Of a DNA stretch of 64,000 nt, positions 1 through 8,914 are shown in pieces. The DNA comes from Peteryoungia rhizophila. GTDB lineage: Bacteria; Pseudomonadota; Alphaproteobacteria; Rhizobiales; Rhizobiaceae. The notes under the pieces are model-generated. The model did no database searches and was not told where the DNA came from. It saw only the letters and a list, made by a program, of their open reading frames with translations. The stretch lies in the NCBI RefSeq assembly GCF_004912145.1, contig NZ_STGT01000001.1, positions 1,178,001 to 1,242,000 on the forward strand, read 5' to 3'. Each line of letters starts with the position of its first letter. Positions within the stretch are counted from its first letter, which is position 1. The position numbers and the translations under genes are program-made.

Positions 1-688
1 CCTGCTTGATCTCACCGGCGCGGGCGAGCAGCGTTTCCAGATCGCCGAATTCTTCCAGAAGCTGGGCTGCTGTCTTCGGGCCGATGCCGGGGATGCCAGG
101 GACATTGTCGGTCGAATCGCCCGTCATCGCCTGGAGATCGATCATTTTTTCCGGCGGCACACCCCATTTCTCGATGACATCGGGAATGCCGATCTGCTTG
201 TCCTTCATCGCGTCGTACATATGCACATTCGCGGTCACGAGTTGCATCAGGTCCTTATCGGAGGAGACGATCGTGACGTCTGCGCCGGTCGCTTCCGCCT
301 GGCGGGCATAGGTGGCGATGATGTCGTCGGCCTCGAAACCTTCAGTCTCGATGCAGGGCAGGTTGAAGGCGCGTGTGGCGTGGCGGATCAGGCCGAACTG
401 CGGGATGAGGTCCTCAGGAGGAGCCGATCGGTTCGCCTTGTAGAGCGGGTAGATTTCCTTGCGGAAGGTCGTCGACGAATAGTCGAAGATGACGGCCAGA
501 TGGGTCGGCGTCACCCCAACATCGGTGTTGCGGGCATCCCGCAGGAGCTTCCACAGCATGTTGCAGAAGCCGGAGACCGCGTTGACGGGAAGACCGTCCG
601 ACTTGCGGTTGAGGGCCGGGATGGCGTGGAAGGCGCGGAAGATGAAACCGGAGCCGTCGACGAGGAAGAGATGATCGCCTTTTTTCAT
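1..688 (-). CDS. polA: DNA polymerase I, N-terminal part (cut by window edge)
   Basis: Reading the minus strand from an ATG at 688-686 gives about 229 residues opening MKKGDHLFLVDGSGFIFRAF and containing DDIIATYARQ, SSDKDLMQL, TGDSTDNVPGIPGIGPKTA and LLEEFGDL. These are the metal-binding aspartates and helix-hairpin-helix of the 5'-3' exonuclease (FEN) domain that opens PolA, which removes RNA primers and fills gaps in replication and repair. The reading frame is open to base 1, so the proofreading and polymerase domains lie outside the window. No other ATG upstream is in frame. The next upstream feature is a structured RNA on the opposite strand. The gene looks intact as far as it is visible. 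Confidence 0.95.
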   Translation of the reverse strand, partial: MKKGDHLFLVDGSGFIFRAFHAIPALNRKSDGLPVNAVSGFCNMLWKLLRDARNTDVGVTPTHLAVIFDYSSTTFRKEIYPLYKANRSAPPEDLIPQFGLIRHATRAFNLPCIETEGFEADDIIATYARQAEATGADVTIVSSDKDLMQLVTANVHMYDAMKDKQIGIPDVIEKWGVPPEKMIDLQAMTGDSTDNVPGIPGIGPKTAAQLLEEFGDLETLLARAGEIKQ

Positions 689-835
689 GTCGGCATGGAT
701 AGCGCGGGGCGGCTGAAACGTCCATGATGGTTTGCCGCAAGGCACGCAAAATCGCGCTGCAAGACCGATCAGATCCGTCCAACGGATCACACCAGACCAT
801 CACGAAAAGCTTACCGATTTGTAATCCCGTCTTCC

Positions 836-864
836 CTTGAAAAACCACATTCCAAGCCACAAAT
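836..864 (+). promoter_or_regulatory. sigma70-type promoter of the polA-adjacent sRNA
   Basis: CTTGAA at 836-841 and ACAAAT at 859-864 are separated by 17 bases, close to the rhizobial housekeeping layout CTTGAC-N17-CTATAT. A start near 871 would begin a transcript just ahead of the three hairpins that follow. The -10 is a weak match, so this is an inference from position. Confidence 0.45.
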
Positions 865-870
865 CTTAGT

Positions 871-1025
871 CATCGGCGCCTGATCACGCCGTAGTCTGAA
901 AGAGGCTCGTCCCCCGCCGCTTCAGACTTGGACAAAGGCCTTATCCCCCTCTCCGGGCCTTTGTCCCTATATTCTGGAGCCGTCGTGGCAGTCCCCCGCC
1001 TAAAGCCACGGCGGCTTCCGTCCCT
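871..1025 (+). ncRNA. Candidate trans-acting sRNA of the alpha-r7 (Smr7C) type
   Basis: The gap between polA and the MarR gene holds three consecutive stem-loops: 893-928 (8-bp perfect stem AGTCTGAA/TTCAGACT), 930-966 (10-bp perfect stem GGACAAAGGC/GCCTTTGTCC) and 979-1015 (11 positions with one G-T pair). The loops are C-rich: two carry CCCCCGCC and one CCCCCTCTCC, a pattern able to pair with purine-rich ribosome binding sites. From memory, the rhizobial alpha-r7 family has three C-rich hairpins beside polA, which fits. The strand is set by the upstream promoter and the C-rich loops. The 3' end is uncertain because the last hairpin is followed only by a short pyrimidine stretch. Confidence 0.65.
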
Positions 1026-1114
1026 CTCTGCGAAAACCCAAAATTAGTCAGCCTCGGAAATGGATCGCATGCGATCATTCCCGAACGACGAACCACGACG
1101 ACGTGTCGAGTGCC

Positions 1115-1561
1115 ATGGCCCATGACCGTACGATCCCCGACCGCTCCGAATCCGCCACATGGTTGGCGAGCCAGCTGGCACGTGGTTTCACCCGCGCGCT
1201 GCACGCACGCGCGGCCAAGCTCGGCTTCTCTCCGGGTCAGTTTCCGATCCTGATCGAACTCTGGGAGGAAGAAGGGCTGACCCAGAGGCAGCTTCTCGAC
1301 CGCGTCGACGTGGAACAGGCGACGATCGCCAACACGCTCGCGCGCATGGAGCGCGACGGGCTGATCGAGCGCCGTGTGCATCCCACGGACAAGCGGGCGC
1401 AACAGATCTTCCTGACAGCGAAGGCGCGCGACATGCGCGAGGAAGCGCTTGCTGCGGCCGATGAGGCGGAACAAGCTGTCTTCCGCGGTTTTCGCCGCTT
1501 CGAGAAGGAATTACTCAAGGAATACATACGCTGGGCGATCGCCAACGCGCGAAAGCTGTGA
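1115..1561 (+). CDS. MarR family transcriptional regulator
   Basis: A 148-residue winged-helix protein. The recognition helix region reads LTQRQLLDRVDVEQATIANT, followed by LARMERDGLIERRVHPTDKR, the typical MarR wing with the DKR turn. MarR dimers repress nearby genes and release DNA on binding a small ligand or on oxidation. No cysteine is seen in the sensing positions of OhrR-type members. The ATG at 1115 was preferred to a GTG four codons upstream, although neither has a clear Shine-Dalgarno. It is followed 106 bp later by an M20 peptidase on the same strand, but the gap argues against a tight operon. The ligand cannot be predicted. Confidence 0.85.
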   Translation: MAHDRTIPDRSESATWLASQLARGFTRALHARAAKLGFSPGQFPILIELWEEEGLTQRQLLDRVDVEQATIANTLARMERDGLIERRVHPTDKRAQQIFLTAKARDMREEALAAADEAEQAVFRGFRRFEKELLKEYIRWAIANARKL

Positions 1562-1667
1562 GCGGACGTTGATAGTGTGTTGAGAAAAATTCGCGGTCAG
1601 AACGCCTCGAAACATGAGGAGGTTTGGTCTATCGTCCGCCGCACTTTCAAATTTGCAGGACATGACC

Positions 1668-3056
1668 ATGACCGATCTCTCCCCCATCCTCGCCAAGGCT
1701 GACGAGGCCCTGCCGCAGAGCCTCGAGCGCCTGTTCGATCTCGTGCGCATCCCGTCGATCTCGACGGATCCGGCCTATAAGGCCGATTGCCGCAAGGCCG
1801 GCGAGTGGCTGGTTTCTGCCCTCTCCGAGCTGGGCTTCGAGGCCTCGCTGCGGGATACGCCCGGTCACCCGATGGTGGTGGCCCATCACGCGGCCGATGC
1901 GGCCGACGCACCGCACGTGCTGTTTTACGGCCATTACGACGTGCAGCCGGTCGATCCGCTCGATCTGTGGGAAGACGATCCCTTCGCGCCCGCGATCAAG
2001 GAAAAGGACGGCCGCAAGATCATCACCGGTCGCGGCACCTCCGACGACAAGGGGCAGTTGCTCACCTTCGTCGAGGCCTGCCGCGCCTACAAGGCGGTGA
2101 AAGGTTCGCTGCCGGTCAAGATCACCATCCTGTTCGAGGGCGAAGAAGAATCCGGCTCGCCATCGCTGAAGCCGTTCCTCGCTGCGAATGCCGACGAGCT
2201 GAAGGCAGACTTTGCGCTGGTCTGCGACACCAGCATGTGGGATCGCGAGACGCCAGCGATCGCTGCGGCCCTGCGTGGCCTCGTCGGCGAAGAAGTCACC
2301 ATCATCGCAGCCGACCGCGACCTGCATTCGGGTCTCTTCGGCGGTGCCGCTGCCAATCCCGTTCATATCCTGACCAAGATCCTCGCCGATCTGCATGATG
2401 AAACCGGCAAGGTCACCCTTCCCGGCTTCTATGATGGTGTCGAGGAGACGCCCGCCAACATCAAGGCCTCCTGGGAGAGCCTGGGGCGGACGGCGGAGAG
2501 CTTCCTCGGCGAGGTGGGCCTGTCGGTCCCCGCTGGTGAGAAGGGCCGTTCCGTGCTGGAACTCACCTGGGCGCGTCCGACGGCCGAAGTGAACGGCATT
2601 ATCGGCGGTTATACCGGCGAGGGATTCAAGACCGTGATTGCGGCCAAGGCCTCGGCGAAGATCTCGTTCCGTCTGGTCGGGACGCAAGATCCCGCCAAGG
2701 TGCGCGAGAGCTTCCGCGCCTTCGTACAGGCCCGCATTCCCGCTGACTGCAAGGTGGAGTTCCATGAACATGGCGGTTCGCCGGCCATCCAGCTCTCCTA
2801 TGATTCGCCGGAACTGACCAAGGCGAAGAACGCGCTGTCGGATGAATGGCCGAAGCCGGCCGTGATCATCGGCATGGGCGGCTCGATCCCGATCGTCGGC
2901 GACTTCCAGAAGATGCTGGGCATGGATTCGCTGCTGGTCGGCTTTGGCCTGACCGACGACCGCATCCATTCGCCGAACGAAAAGTATGATCTCAACTCGT
3001 TCCACAAGGGCATCCGCTCGTGGATCCGCATCCTTGACGCGCTCGCAAACGGCTGA
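1668..3056 (+). CDS. M20 family metallo-dipeptidase
   Basis: A 462-residue cytosolic zinc peptidase of the ArgE/DapE/carnosinase-like M20 family. Metal and catalytic motifs are in order: FYGHYDVQPVDP (His and Asp about residues 85-90), GRGTSDDKGQ (bridging Asp), FEGEEESGSPS (general-base Glu-Glu) and a C-terminal RIHSPNEKYDL supplying the last His. A dimerisation domain sits between. The start at 1668 was chosen over 1614 and 1662 because AGGA at 1657-1660 lies seven bases ahead of it. It probably hydrolyses dipeptides or acylated amino acids; the exact substrate cannot be read from sequence. A strong terminator follows directly. Confidence 0.88.
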   Translation: MTDLSPILAKADEALPQSLERLFDLVRIPSISTDPAYKADCRKAGEWLVSALSELGFEASLRDTPGHPMVVAHHAADAADAPHVLFYGHYDVQPVDPLDLWEDDPFAPAIKEKDGRKIITGRGTSDDKGQLLTFVEACRAYKAVKGSLPVKITILFEGEEESGSPSLKPFLAANADELKADFALVCDTSMWDRETPAIAAALRGLVGEEVTIIAADRDLHSGLFGGAAANPVHILTKILADLHDETGKVTLPGFYDGVEETPANIKASWESLGRTAESFLGEVGLSVPAGEKGRSVLELTWARPTAEVNGIIGGYTGEGFKTVIAAKASAKISFRLVGTQDPAKVRESFRAFVQARIPADCKVEFHEHGGSPAIQLSYDSPELTKAKNALSDEWPKPAVIIGMGGSIPIVGDFQKMLGMDSLLVGFGLTDDRIHSPNEKYDLNSFHKGIRSWIRILDALANG

Positions 3057-3069
3057 GGCCAGAAAAGCA

Positions 3070-3100
3070 AAAAGGCCGGTCAAAAACCGGCCTTTCCTTT
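3070..3100 (+). terminator. Rho-independent terminator of the M20 peptidase gene
   Basis: Perfect hairpin AAAGGCCGGT/ACCGGCCTTT with an AAAA loop, followed by CCTTT. It lies 14 bases after the peptidase stop codon. Confidence 0.85.
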
Positions 3101-3370
3101 ACGCTTCTACGCTTGCCTGCCAGTACATCCGTGGTCAGGGACGGAAACGTGCCATTCGATGTCTCGGATGTTGGCCCACCTTCGTGAACCGCATCCCGGA
3201 TCTTGATGATCGCTCTGGATGCTTAACAACCGGTTAAGCGTTTTGAAGTTCCTGGAACAGGATTTCTGCAAACGCTCTATCGTCTGGTGATCTAGAGATG
3301 GGGATGCTCGATCCGGCTTTCAAGATGCGTGCGCTTGAAAAGCCTTGAGCGCTCCGGTTAGACTTCTCCC
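3101..3370. other. Intergenic stretch without a recognised gene
   Basis: This holds the upstream region of the YbaK-type gene. A short palindrome, CTTAACAACCGGTTAAG, lies near 3220-3238. No reading frame with convincing codon use, no RNA structure and no repeat is seen. No clear promoter could be picked out by eye. Confidence 0.5.
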
Positions 3371-3829
3371 ATGAGCCTCGAATCCGTCCGACAGTTCTTC
3401 CGGGAAAAAGCACCCGACATCTCCGTCATCGTCACCGAGGCAAGCTCCGCGACCGTGGCGCTTGCAGCCGAGGCACATGGCGTGGAGCCGGACCAGATCG
3501 CCAAGACGATCTGCCTGAGGATCGGCGACGACGTGGTTCTCGTCGTCACGGCCGGCACAAAGCGGCTCGACAATCGCAAGTTCAAGGACCGTTTCGGCGT
3601 GAAGCCGCGCATGCTCGATGCCGAAGCGGTGGTCGAGGCAACGAGCCATCCTGTCGGTGGTGTCTGCCCCTTCGGCCTGCCCTCACCGCTCAAGGTCTAT
3701 GGCGATCTGTCGCTCAAGGCCTTCGACGAAGTAGTGCCAGCAGGTGGTGCGACCAATGCTGCGGTGAAAATCGCACCGGAGCGGATGATTGCCTTGGTCA
3801 ATGGCGATTGGGCGGATCTCTGCCAGTAG
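3371..3829 (+). CDS. YbaK/EbsC-type aminoacyl-tRNA deacylase
   Basis: A 152-residue protein of the YbaK/ProX editing superfamily, which hydrolyses wrongly charged tRNAs such as Cys-tRNA(Pro) or Ala-tRNA(Pro). The family signatures seen are the central VEPDQIAKTICLR segment with its conserved lysine, the DNRKFKDRFG stretch, and the glycine-rich substrate loop HPVGGVCPFGLP. Length is normal for a free-standing editing domain. It stands alone between a terminated peptidase gene and a penicillin-binding protein gene on the same strand. Which tRNA it edits cannot be decided from motifs. Confidence 0.85.
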   Translation: MSLESVRQFFREKAPDISVIVTEASSATVALAAEAHGVEPDQIAKTICLRIGDDVVLVVTAGTKRLDNRKFKDRFGVKPRMLDAEAVVEATSHPVGGVCPFGLPSPLKVYGDLSLKAFDEVVPAGGATNAAVKIAPERMIALVNGDWADLCQ

Positions 3830-4010
3830 GTTCACGGAGCGTTCAAGGCTTGTTTACGGGGCTTTAACCACCCCTTAAATCGCCGCATTTACTGTGCAAT
3901 TGCGCGATCATGCATGTCAGCACAGGTTTGATCGCCCGACGTTTCTTGAAGCAATTTTCGTGCATGCTTCCAGGCATTGCACACCGAACATCTGGAGCAC
4001 GACCACCGCA

Positions 4011-6236
4011 ATGGTGAGCCGAGGAAAATCCCGCGACCGCATTGAGCCGAGCTTCGACAACGAGCGCGAGGACGAGGATTTTCGGCTGGATGCGGACGAC
4101 CGCGTCATCGGCAGCCGCCGGGCAAAATCGGGTGGCAAGAAAACGGGATCCACGGCCAAGCGGGGCAAGTCGAGCAATCCGAGATGTCGCAAGGCCCAAA
4201 GCAGTGGCGTTGGTTTCGGTCTCGGCAAGCTGATCTATTGGGGTTTCGTATTTTCCATCTGGTGCGGGATCGCCGTCGTTGGGCTTGTCGCCTATTACGG
4301 CTCGCAGATGCCGAGCGCCAGCAGCTGGTCGATCCCCGAACGTCCGCCGAACATGAAGATCGTGTCCGTCGAGGGCACGGTCATCGCCAATCGCGGCGCG
4401 ACCGGCGGGGAAGCCCTGCCGCTCGAGGAAATGTCGCCCTTCATTCCGCAGGCGGTGATGGCGATCGAAGACCGGCGCTTCTACTCGCATTTCGGCGTCG
4501 ATCCGCTGGGGCTTGCGCGTGCGATCGTTACCAACGTCACGAATGGGCGGGCGGTGCAGGGCGGCTCGACGCTCACCCAGCAGCTGGCCAAGAACCTCTT
4601 CCTGTCGCCTGAGCGTACCATCGAGCGCAAGGTGCAGGAAGTGCTGCTCGCCTTCTGGCTTGAGCAGAAATACACCAAGGACCAGATCATGGCGATGTAT
4701 CTGAACCGGGTGTTTTTCGGCTCCAACGCTTACGGCGTGGAAGCCGCATCACGGCGCTATTTCAACAAGTCTGCGCGTGACGTGAACCTCGGAGAAGCAG
4801 CACTTCTGGCGGGCCTCCTGAAGGCGCCGTCAAGGCTGTCGCCGGCGCGTGATCCGGAAGCGGCGGAGGCGCGGGCCCAGGTCGTGCTGCAGGCCATGCT
4901 CGAAGAGGGCTATATCACCGCCGACGAGATCAAGACGGCGATGTCGCAGCCGCCGACCAAGGCGAAGCGCTACTGGAGTGGTGCCGGCCAGTATGTCGCA
5001 GACCTCGTGCGCGACGAGGTGACCCTGCTGATCGGCCAGGTGACCGAGGACATCCTCGTCGAGACCACGATCGACATGACGCTCGAAAAGAAGGCGGAAG
5101 CGGCGCTGACGGAATCGCTGTCGGCCGAGGGTGCGAAGGTCAACGCCTCGCAGGCCGCACTTGTCTCCATCGACGGAACGGGCGCGATCCGCGCATTGGT
5201 TGGGGGACGCGACTATTCGGAGAGCCAGTTCAACCGTGCCGTCAAGGCCAAACGCCAGCCTGGATCGGCCTTCAAGCCCTTCGTCTATGCGGCAGCCGTC
5301 GAAAACGGGCTGCGTCCGACATCCGTGCGCAACGATGCGCCGATCCGGATCGGCTCCTGGACACCTGAGAATTACGACCAGAAGTATAGGGGACAAGTGA
5401 CCGCCACACAGGCGCTGGCAGAATCGCTGAACACGATTGCGGCCCAGCTGGTGATGGAAGTCGGGCCTGATCAGGTGATCAAGGTGGCGCATCGGATGGG
5501 GATCGAATCGGAGTTACAGAACAATGCATCGATCGCGCTCGGCACGTCGGAAGTCTCGCTGCTCGAGCTGACGGCCGCTTATGCACCCTTCATGAACGGC
5601 GGATACAAGGCGACACCGCATATAGTGCGCCGGATCTCGAAGGCCGACGGCTCGCTGCTCTACGAGAACAACTATCTCGAGCCGCCCAAGGTGCTCAACG
5701 ATGGCGTTGTGGCTGCCATGAACGGCATGATGCGCGATGTCATCGACCACGGGACGGGAAAAAATGCGCGGCTTTCGGGCTGGGAAGCGGCCGGCAAGAC
5801 CGGTACGACACAGTCTTTCCGCGATGCCCTCTTCGTCGGCTATACGAGCAACCTGACAACCGGCATCTGGTTCGGCAATGACGACGGCCAGTCGATGAAG
5901 AAGGTCACCGGTGGCGGCCTGCCGGCCAAGGCCTGGCATGATTTCATGACGGCGGCTCATCAGGGGCTTGCGCCTGCCCCGCTACCGGGCGGCGACTTCA
6001 TCGAACCAGCACCCGCCCAGGACCCGATGACGATCGGCACGATCATCTCCGACGTACTGCAGGGAGGTGGCGAAGAGCGCTATTCGGGCGATCCCGTCTA
6101 TGCGGAGCAGTATCCTGCGGAGCCGGCTCCATCCGGGAACTTCAACAGCTCGCAGGGGCCGGTTCCTCCAGCGGAAGTCGGCGCGACACAGGGCACGCGA
6201 CGCACCACGCTTCTCGACTTGATCCTCGGACAATAA
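4011..6236 (+). CDS. Class A penicillin-binding protein (peptidoglycan glycosyltransferase/transpeptidase)
   Basis: A 741-residue inner-membrane enzyme that polymerises lipid II and cross-links peptidoglycan. A basic N-terminus (about 75 residues) precedes one membrane segment, IYWGFVFSIWCGIAVVGLVA. The GT51 domain follows, with catalytic Glu153 in EDRRFYSHFG and GGSTLTQQLAKNL. The transpeptidase domain has SxxK at about Ser418 (GSAFKPF), a Ser-x-Asn motif (SLN) and KTGTT at about 596. A proline-rich tail ends the protein. The ATG at 4011 was chosen because upstream in-frame sequence is not protein-like, but the Shine-Dalgarno is poor. Domain order matches PBP1A-like enzymes rather than PBP1C. 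Confidence 0.93.
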   Translation: MVSRGKSRDRIEPSFDNEREDEDFRLDADDRVIGSRRAKSGGKKTGSTAKRGKSSNPRCRKAQSSGVGFGLGKLIYWGFVFSIWCGIAVVGLVAYYGSQMPSASSWSIPERPPNMKIVSVEGTVIANRGATGGEALPLEEMSPFIPQAVMAIEDRRFYSHFGVDPLGLARAIVTNVTNGRAVQGGSTLTQQLAKNLFLSPERTIERKVQEVLLAFWLEQKYTKDQIMAMYLNRVFFGSNAYGVEAASRRYFNKSARDVNLGEAALLAGLLKAPSRLSPARDPEAAEARAQVVLQAMLEEGYITADEIKTAMSQPPTKAKRYWSGAGQYVADLVRDEVTLLIGQVTEDILVETTIDMTLEKKAEAALTESLSAEGAKVNASQAALVSIDGTGAIRALVGGRDYSESQFNRAVKAKRQPGSAFKPFVYAAAVENGLRPTSVRNDAPIRIGSWTPENYDQKYRGQVTATQALAESLNTIAAQLVMEVGPDQVIKVAHRMGIESELQNNASIALGTSEVSLLELTAAYAPFMNGGYKATPHIVRRISKADGSLLYENNYLEPPKVLNDGVVAAMNGMMRDVIDHGTGKNARLSGWEAAGKTGTTQSFRDALFVGYTSNLTTGIWFGNDDGQSMKKVTGGGLPAKAWHDFMTAAHQGLAPAPLPGGDFIEPAPAQDPMTIGTIISDVLQGGGEERYSGDPVYAEQYPAEPAPSGNFNSSQGPVPPAEVGATQGTRRTTLLDLILGQ

Positions 6237-6387
6237 CGCCCACATGTAGACGGCGAAACGCCGTCGGCTTGACGCAAGGCCGGCGCACTAGCATACCCGG
6301 TCGACAAGGGACGGACAGCCGGCGCAAAACACATGAACGCGGTGCGCCAATCTGTTCTTTTTTACCGGTTTTCGGCGGATTTCCAGC

Positions 6388-6417
6388 CTTGCAGTCGGAA
6401 AAACCGCTTCTTATATA
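6388..6417 (+). promoter_or_regulatory. Probable heat-shock (RpoH-type) promoter of dnaK
   Basis: CTTGCA at 6388-6393 and CTTATATA at 6410-6417 are spaced as in rhizobial RpoH promoters (CTTGAA, 16-17 bases, CNTATAT). This is about 110 bases upstream of dnaK in an otherwise gene-free 290-bp region. No CIRCE inverted repeat is visible, as expected for a dnaK locus controlled by sigma32. A short hairpin, GACGGCG-AAA-CGCCGTC (6249-6265), just after the preceding gene has no T-run. Confidence 0.6.
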
Positions 6418-6526
6418 CGCGACATAACCGCAGCGGCGCTGCAGTATATCCCAGACCATCCACGTCGAGGGGCTATCAGGAATGCCTGATTGGGGTTCCG
6501 ACGGCCTGCTTCAAGGAGAGAATGAC

Positions 6527-8440
6527 ATGGCTAAAGTAATCGGTATCGACCTTGGAACGACCAATTCCTGCGTCGCCGTCATGGACGGCAAGGATGCAAA
6601 GGTCATTGAGAATTCGGAAGGCGCTCGTACCACGCCTTCGATGGTTGCATTTTCGGACGATGGCGAACGCCTCGTCGGCCAGCCGGCCAAGCGCCAGGCG
6701 GTCACCAACCCGACCAATACGCTCTTCGCCGTCAAGCGCCTGATCGGCCGCCGTCACGAAGATCCGACGGTCGAAAAGGACAAGGGCCTGGTTCCCTTCC
6801 CGATCATCAAGGGTGACAATGGCGACGCCTGGGTCGAAGCTCAGGGCAAGGGCTATTCGCCCTCGCAGATCTCGGCCATGATCCTCCAGAAGATGAAGGA
6901 AACGGCAGAAGCCTATCTCGGCGAAAAGGTCGAAAAGGCCGTCATCACCGTTCCGGCCTACTTCAACGACGCGCAGCGCCAGGCAACCAAGGATGCCGGC
7001 CGCATCGCGGGTCTTGAAGTTCTGCGTATCATCAACGAGCCGACCGCTGCAGCACTTGCCTATGGTCTCGACAAGACGGAAGGCAAGACCATTGCCGTCT
7101 ACGACTTGGGCGGCGGTACCTTCGATATTTCCGTTCTGGAAATCGGCGACGGCGTCTTCGAAGTGAAGTCGACCAACGGCGACACCTTCCTTGGCGGTGA
7201 AGACTTCGACATGCGTCTCGTCGAATATCTCGCAACCGAGTTCAAGAAGGACCAGGGCATCGACCTGAAGGGCGACAAGCTTGCCCTGCAGCGCCTGAAG
7301 GAAGCCGCTGAAAAGGCCAAGATCGAGCTGTCCTCCTCGCAGCAGACTGAAATCAACCTGCCCTTCATCACGGCAGACGCTTCCGGCCCGAAGCACCTGA
7401 CGATGAAGCTGACCCGTGCCAAGTTCGAAAGCCTGGTCGACGACCTCGTCCAGCGCACGATCGCACCTTGCAAGGCAGCCCTCAAGGATGCCGGCGTCAC
7501 CGCTGCCGATATCGACGAAGTCGTTCTGGTCGGCGGCATGAGCCGCATGCCGAAGGTGCAGGAAGTCGTGAAGCAGCTGTTCGGCAAGGAGCCGCACAAG
7601 GGCGTCAACCCGGATGAAGTCGTCGCTCTCGGCGCTGCCATCCAGGCCGGCGTTCTGCAGGGTGACGTCAAGGACGTGTTGCTGCTCGACGTGACCCCGC
7701 TGTCGCTCGGCATCGAAACGCTTGGTGGCGTCTTCACTCGTCTGATCGACCGCAACACGACGATCCCGACGAAGAAGAGCCAGGTCTTCTCGACCGCCGA
7801 CGACAATCAGCAGGCCGTGACCATCCGTGTTTCGCAGGGCGAGCGCGAAATGGCCCAGGACAACAAGCTGCTCGGCCAGTTCGACCTCGTCGGCCTGCCG
7901 CCGTCGCCGCGTGGCGTTCCGCAGATCGAAGTCACCTTCGACATTGACGCCAACGGCATTGTCCAGGTTTCGGCCAAGGACAAGGGCACCGGCAAGGAAC
8001 AGCAGATCCGCATCCAGGCTTCTGGTGGTCTCTCCGACGCCGATATCGAAAAGATGGTGAAAGACGCCGAAGCCAATGCCGAGGCCGACAAGCAGCGTCG
8101 TGCCGTGGTCGAAGCCAAGAACCAGGCCGAAAGCCTCGTCCACTCCACCGAGAAGTCGGTCAAGGAGTATGGCGACAAGGTTTCGGAGACCGACCGCAAG
8201 GCGATCGAAGATGCGATTGCTGCCCTCAAGGCCGCAACCGAAGCTTCCGAACCTTCTGCTGAAGACATCACGGCCAAGACCCAGACCCTCATGGAAGTCT
8301 CCATGAAGCTGGGCCAGGCCATCTACGAGTCCCAGCAGGCCGAGGGTGGCGCAGGCGACGCCGATGGCGGCGGTGACGACAACGTGGTCGATGCCGATTA
8401 TGAAGAAGTGAAGGACGAAGACGCGAAGAAGTCGGCCTGA
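6527..8440 (+). CDS. dnaK: Molecular chaperone Hsp70
   Basis: A 637-residue DnaK with [20 protein letters not shown] at the start, the [11 protein letters not shown] and [10 protein letters not shown] phosphate-binding motifs, [13 protein letters not shown], the linker [18 protein letters not shown] and a substrate-binding domain. It ends in an acidic DEDAKKSA tail in place of E. coli EEVKDKK. The ATP-driven chaperone binds unfolded segments and works with DnaJ and GrpE. The start follows AAGGAGAG at 6513-6520. Its stop codon overlaps the start of the next gene (TGATG), so the three-gene group is likely one heat-shock operon. Confidence 0.98.
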   Translation: MAKVIGIDLGTTNSCVAVMDGKDAKVIENSEGARTTPSMVAFSDDGERLVGQPAKRQAVTNPTNTLFAVKRLIGRRHEDPTVEKDKGLVPFPIIKGDNGDAWVEAQGKGYSPSQISAMILQKMKETAEAYLGEKVEKAVITVPAYFNDAQRQATKDAGRIAGLEVLRIINEPTAAALAYGLDKTEGKTIAVYDLGGGTFDISVLEIGDGVFEVKSTNGDTFLGGEDFDMRLVEYLATEFKKDQGIDLKGDKLALQRLKEAAEKAKIELSSSQQTEINLPFITADASGPKHLTMKLTRAKFESLVDDLVQRTIAPCKAALKDAGVTAADIDEVVLVGGMSRMPKVQEVVKQLFGKEPHKGVNPDEVVALGAAIQAGVLQGDVKDVLLLDVTPLSLGIETLGGVFTRLIDRNTTIPTKKSQVFSTADDNQQAVTIRVSQGEREMAQDNKLLGQFDLVGLPPSPRGVPQIEVTFDIDANGIVQVSAKDKGTGKEQQIRIQASGGLSDADIEKMVKDAEANAEADKQRRAVVEAKNQAESLVHSTEKSVKEYGDKVSETDRKAIEDAIAALKAATEASEPSAEDITAKTQTLMEVSMKLGQAIYESQQAEGGAGDADGGGDDNVVDADYEEVKDEDAKKSA

Positions 8441-8910
8441 TGCAGGGTCGCTTCGGACGCCGTTCGACGTGCTGGCTGGCCCTTGGGCCAGCCGCCATCT
8501 CGTTGATCCTGACGACCAGTGCCGTGGCACAGGACAGGGGGCAGGTCAGCGCCGTTCACCGCCAGGTGAGCGCCGCCGAGGCCAGAGTGGCCAAGGCGAT
8601 CTCCGCGAAGGACAGCAATTCCCTTTCCCGCCTCGGCAACGAACTCGGCAAGATCATCGAAACCGCGCTTCAGCGACGCGAGAACGGTGGCGAAGTCTCG
8701 TCCTGTGACATGGCTGCGCATTCTCTGGCGTTCGCGGCCGTCACATCCGCCGACGGCCTGATCAGCAGGGGCGAGGCGCGCAAGCTCCTGATGCAGGATG
8801 CGATTTCCGCAGCGTCTGATTTTCAAAAAGACATGCAGGCATGCGACAGGCAGGCCAGCAAGGCAGCGGGCAGCCACACGAGCGTCGTGAAAGCTTTGAG
8901 GGCTTTGTAA
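8440..8910 (+). CDS. Small secreted protein of unknown function between dnaK and dnaJ
   Basis: A 156-residue protein that I do not recognise. The N-terminus has arginines (MQGRFGRRS), then a hydrophobic stretch and a likely signal-peptidase site after TTSAVAQ. The mature part is mainly helical with heptad-like regions ([20 protein letters not shown]). It has two cysteines far apart (SSCDMAAH and QACDRQAS), able to form a disulphide in the periplasm. The ATG overlaps the dnaK stop in TGATG, which implies translational coupling. Only four bases separate its stop from the dnaJ start. Codon use resembles its neighbours, so it is a real resident gene. An export-linked stress role is only a guess. 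Confidence 0.8.
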   Translation: MQGRFGRRSTCWLALGPAAISLILTTSAVAQDRGQVSAVHRQVSAAEARVAKAISAKDSNSLSRLGNELGKIIETALQRRENGGEVSSCDMAAHSLAFAAVTSADGLISRGEARKLLMQDAISAASDFQKDMQACDRQASKAAGSHTSVVKALRAL

Positions 8911-8914
8911 GACT

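Noticed and set aside
6249..6265. Hairpin after the penicillin-binding protein gene as a terminator
   Set aside because: The seven-bp stem is not followed by a T-run on either strand.
6476..8530. Long open frame antisense to dnaK
   Set aside because: Mirror of a high-GC coding gene with strong third-position bias; the translation has no family-like features. The same holds for long antisense frames over infB, pnp, rpsA and the M20 gene.
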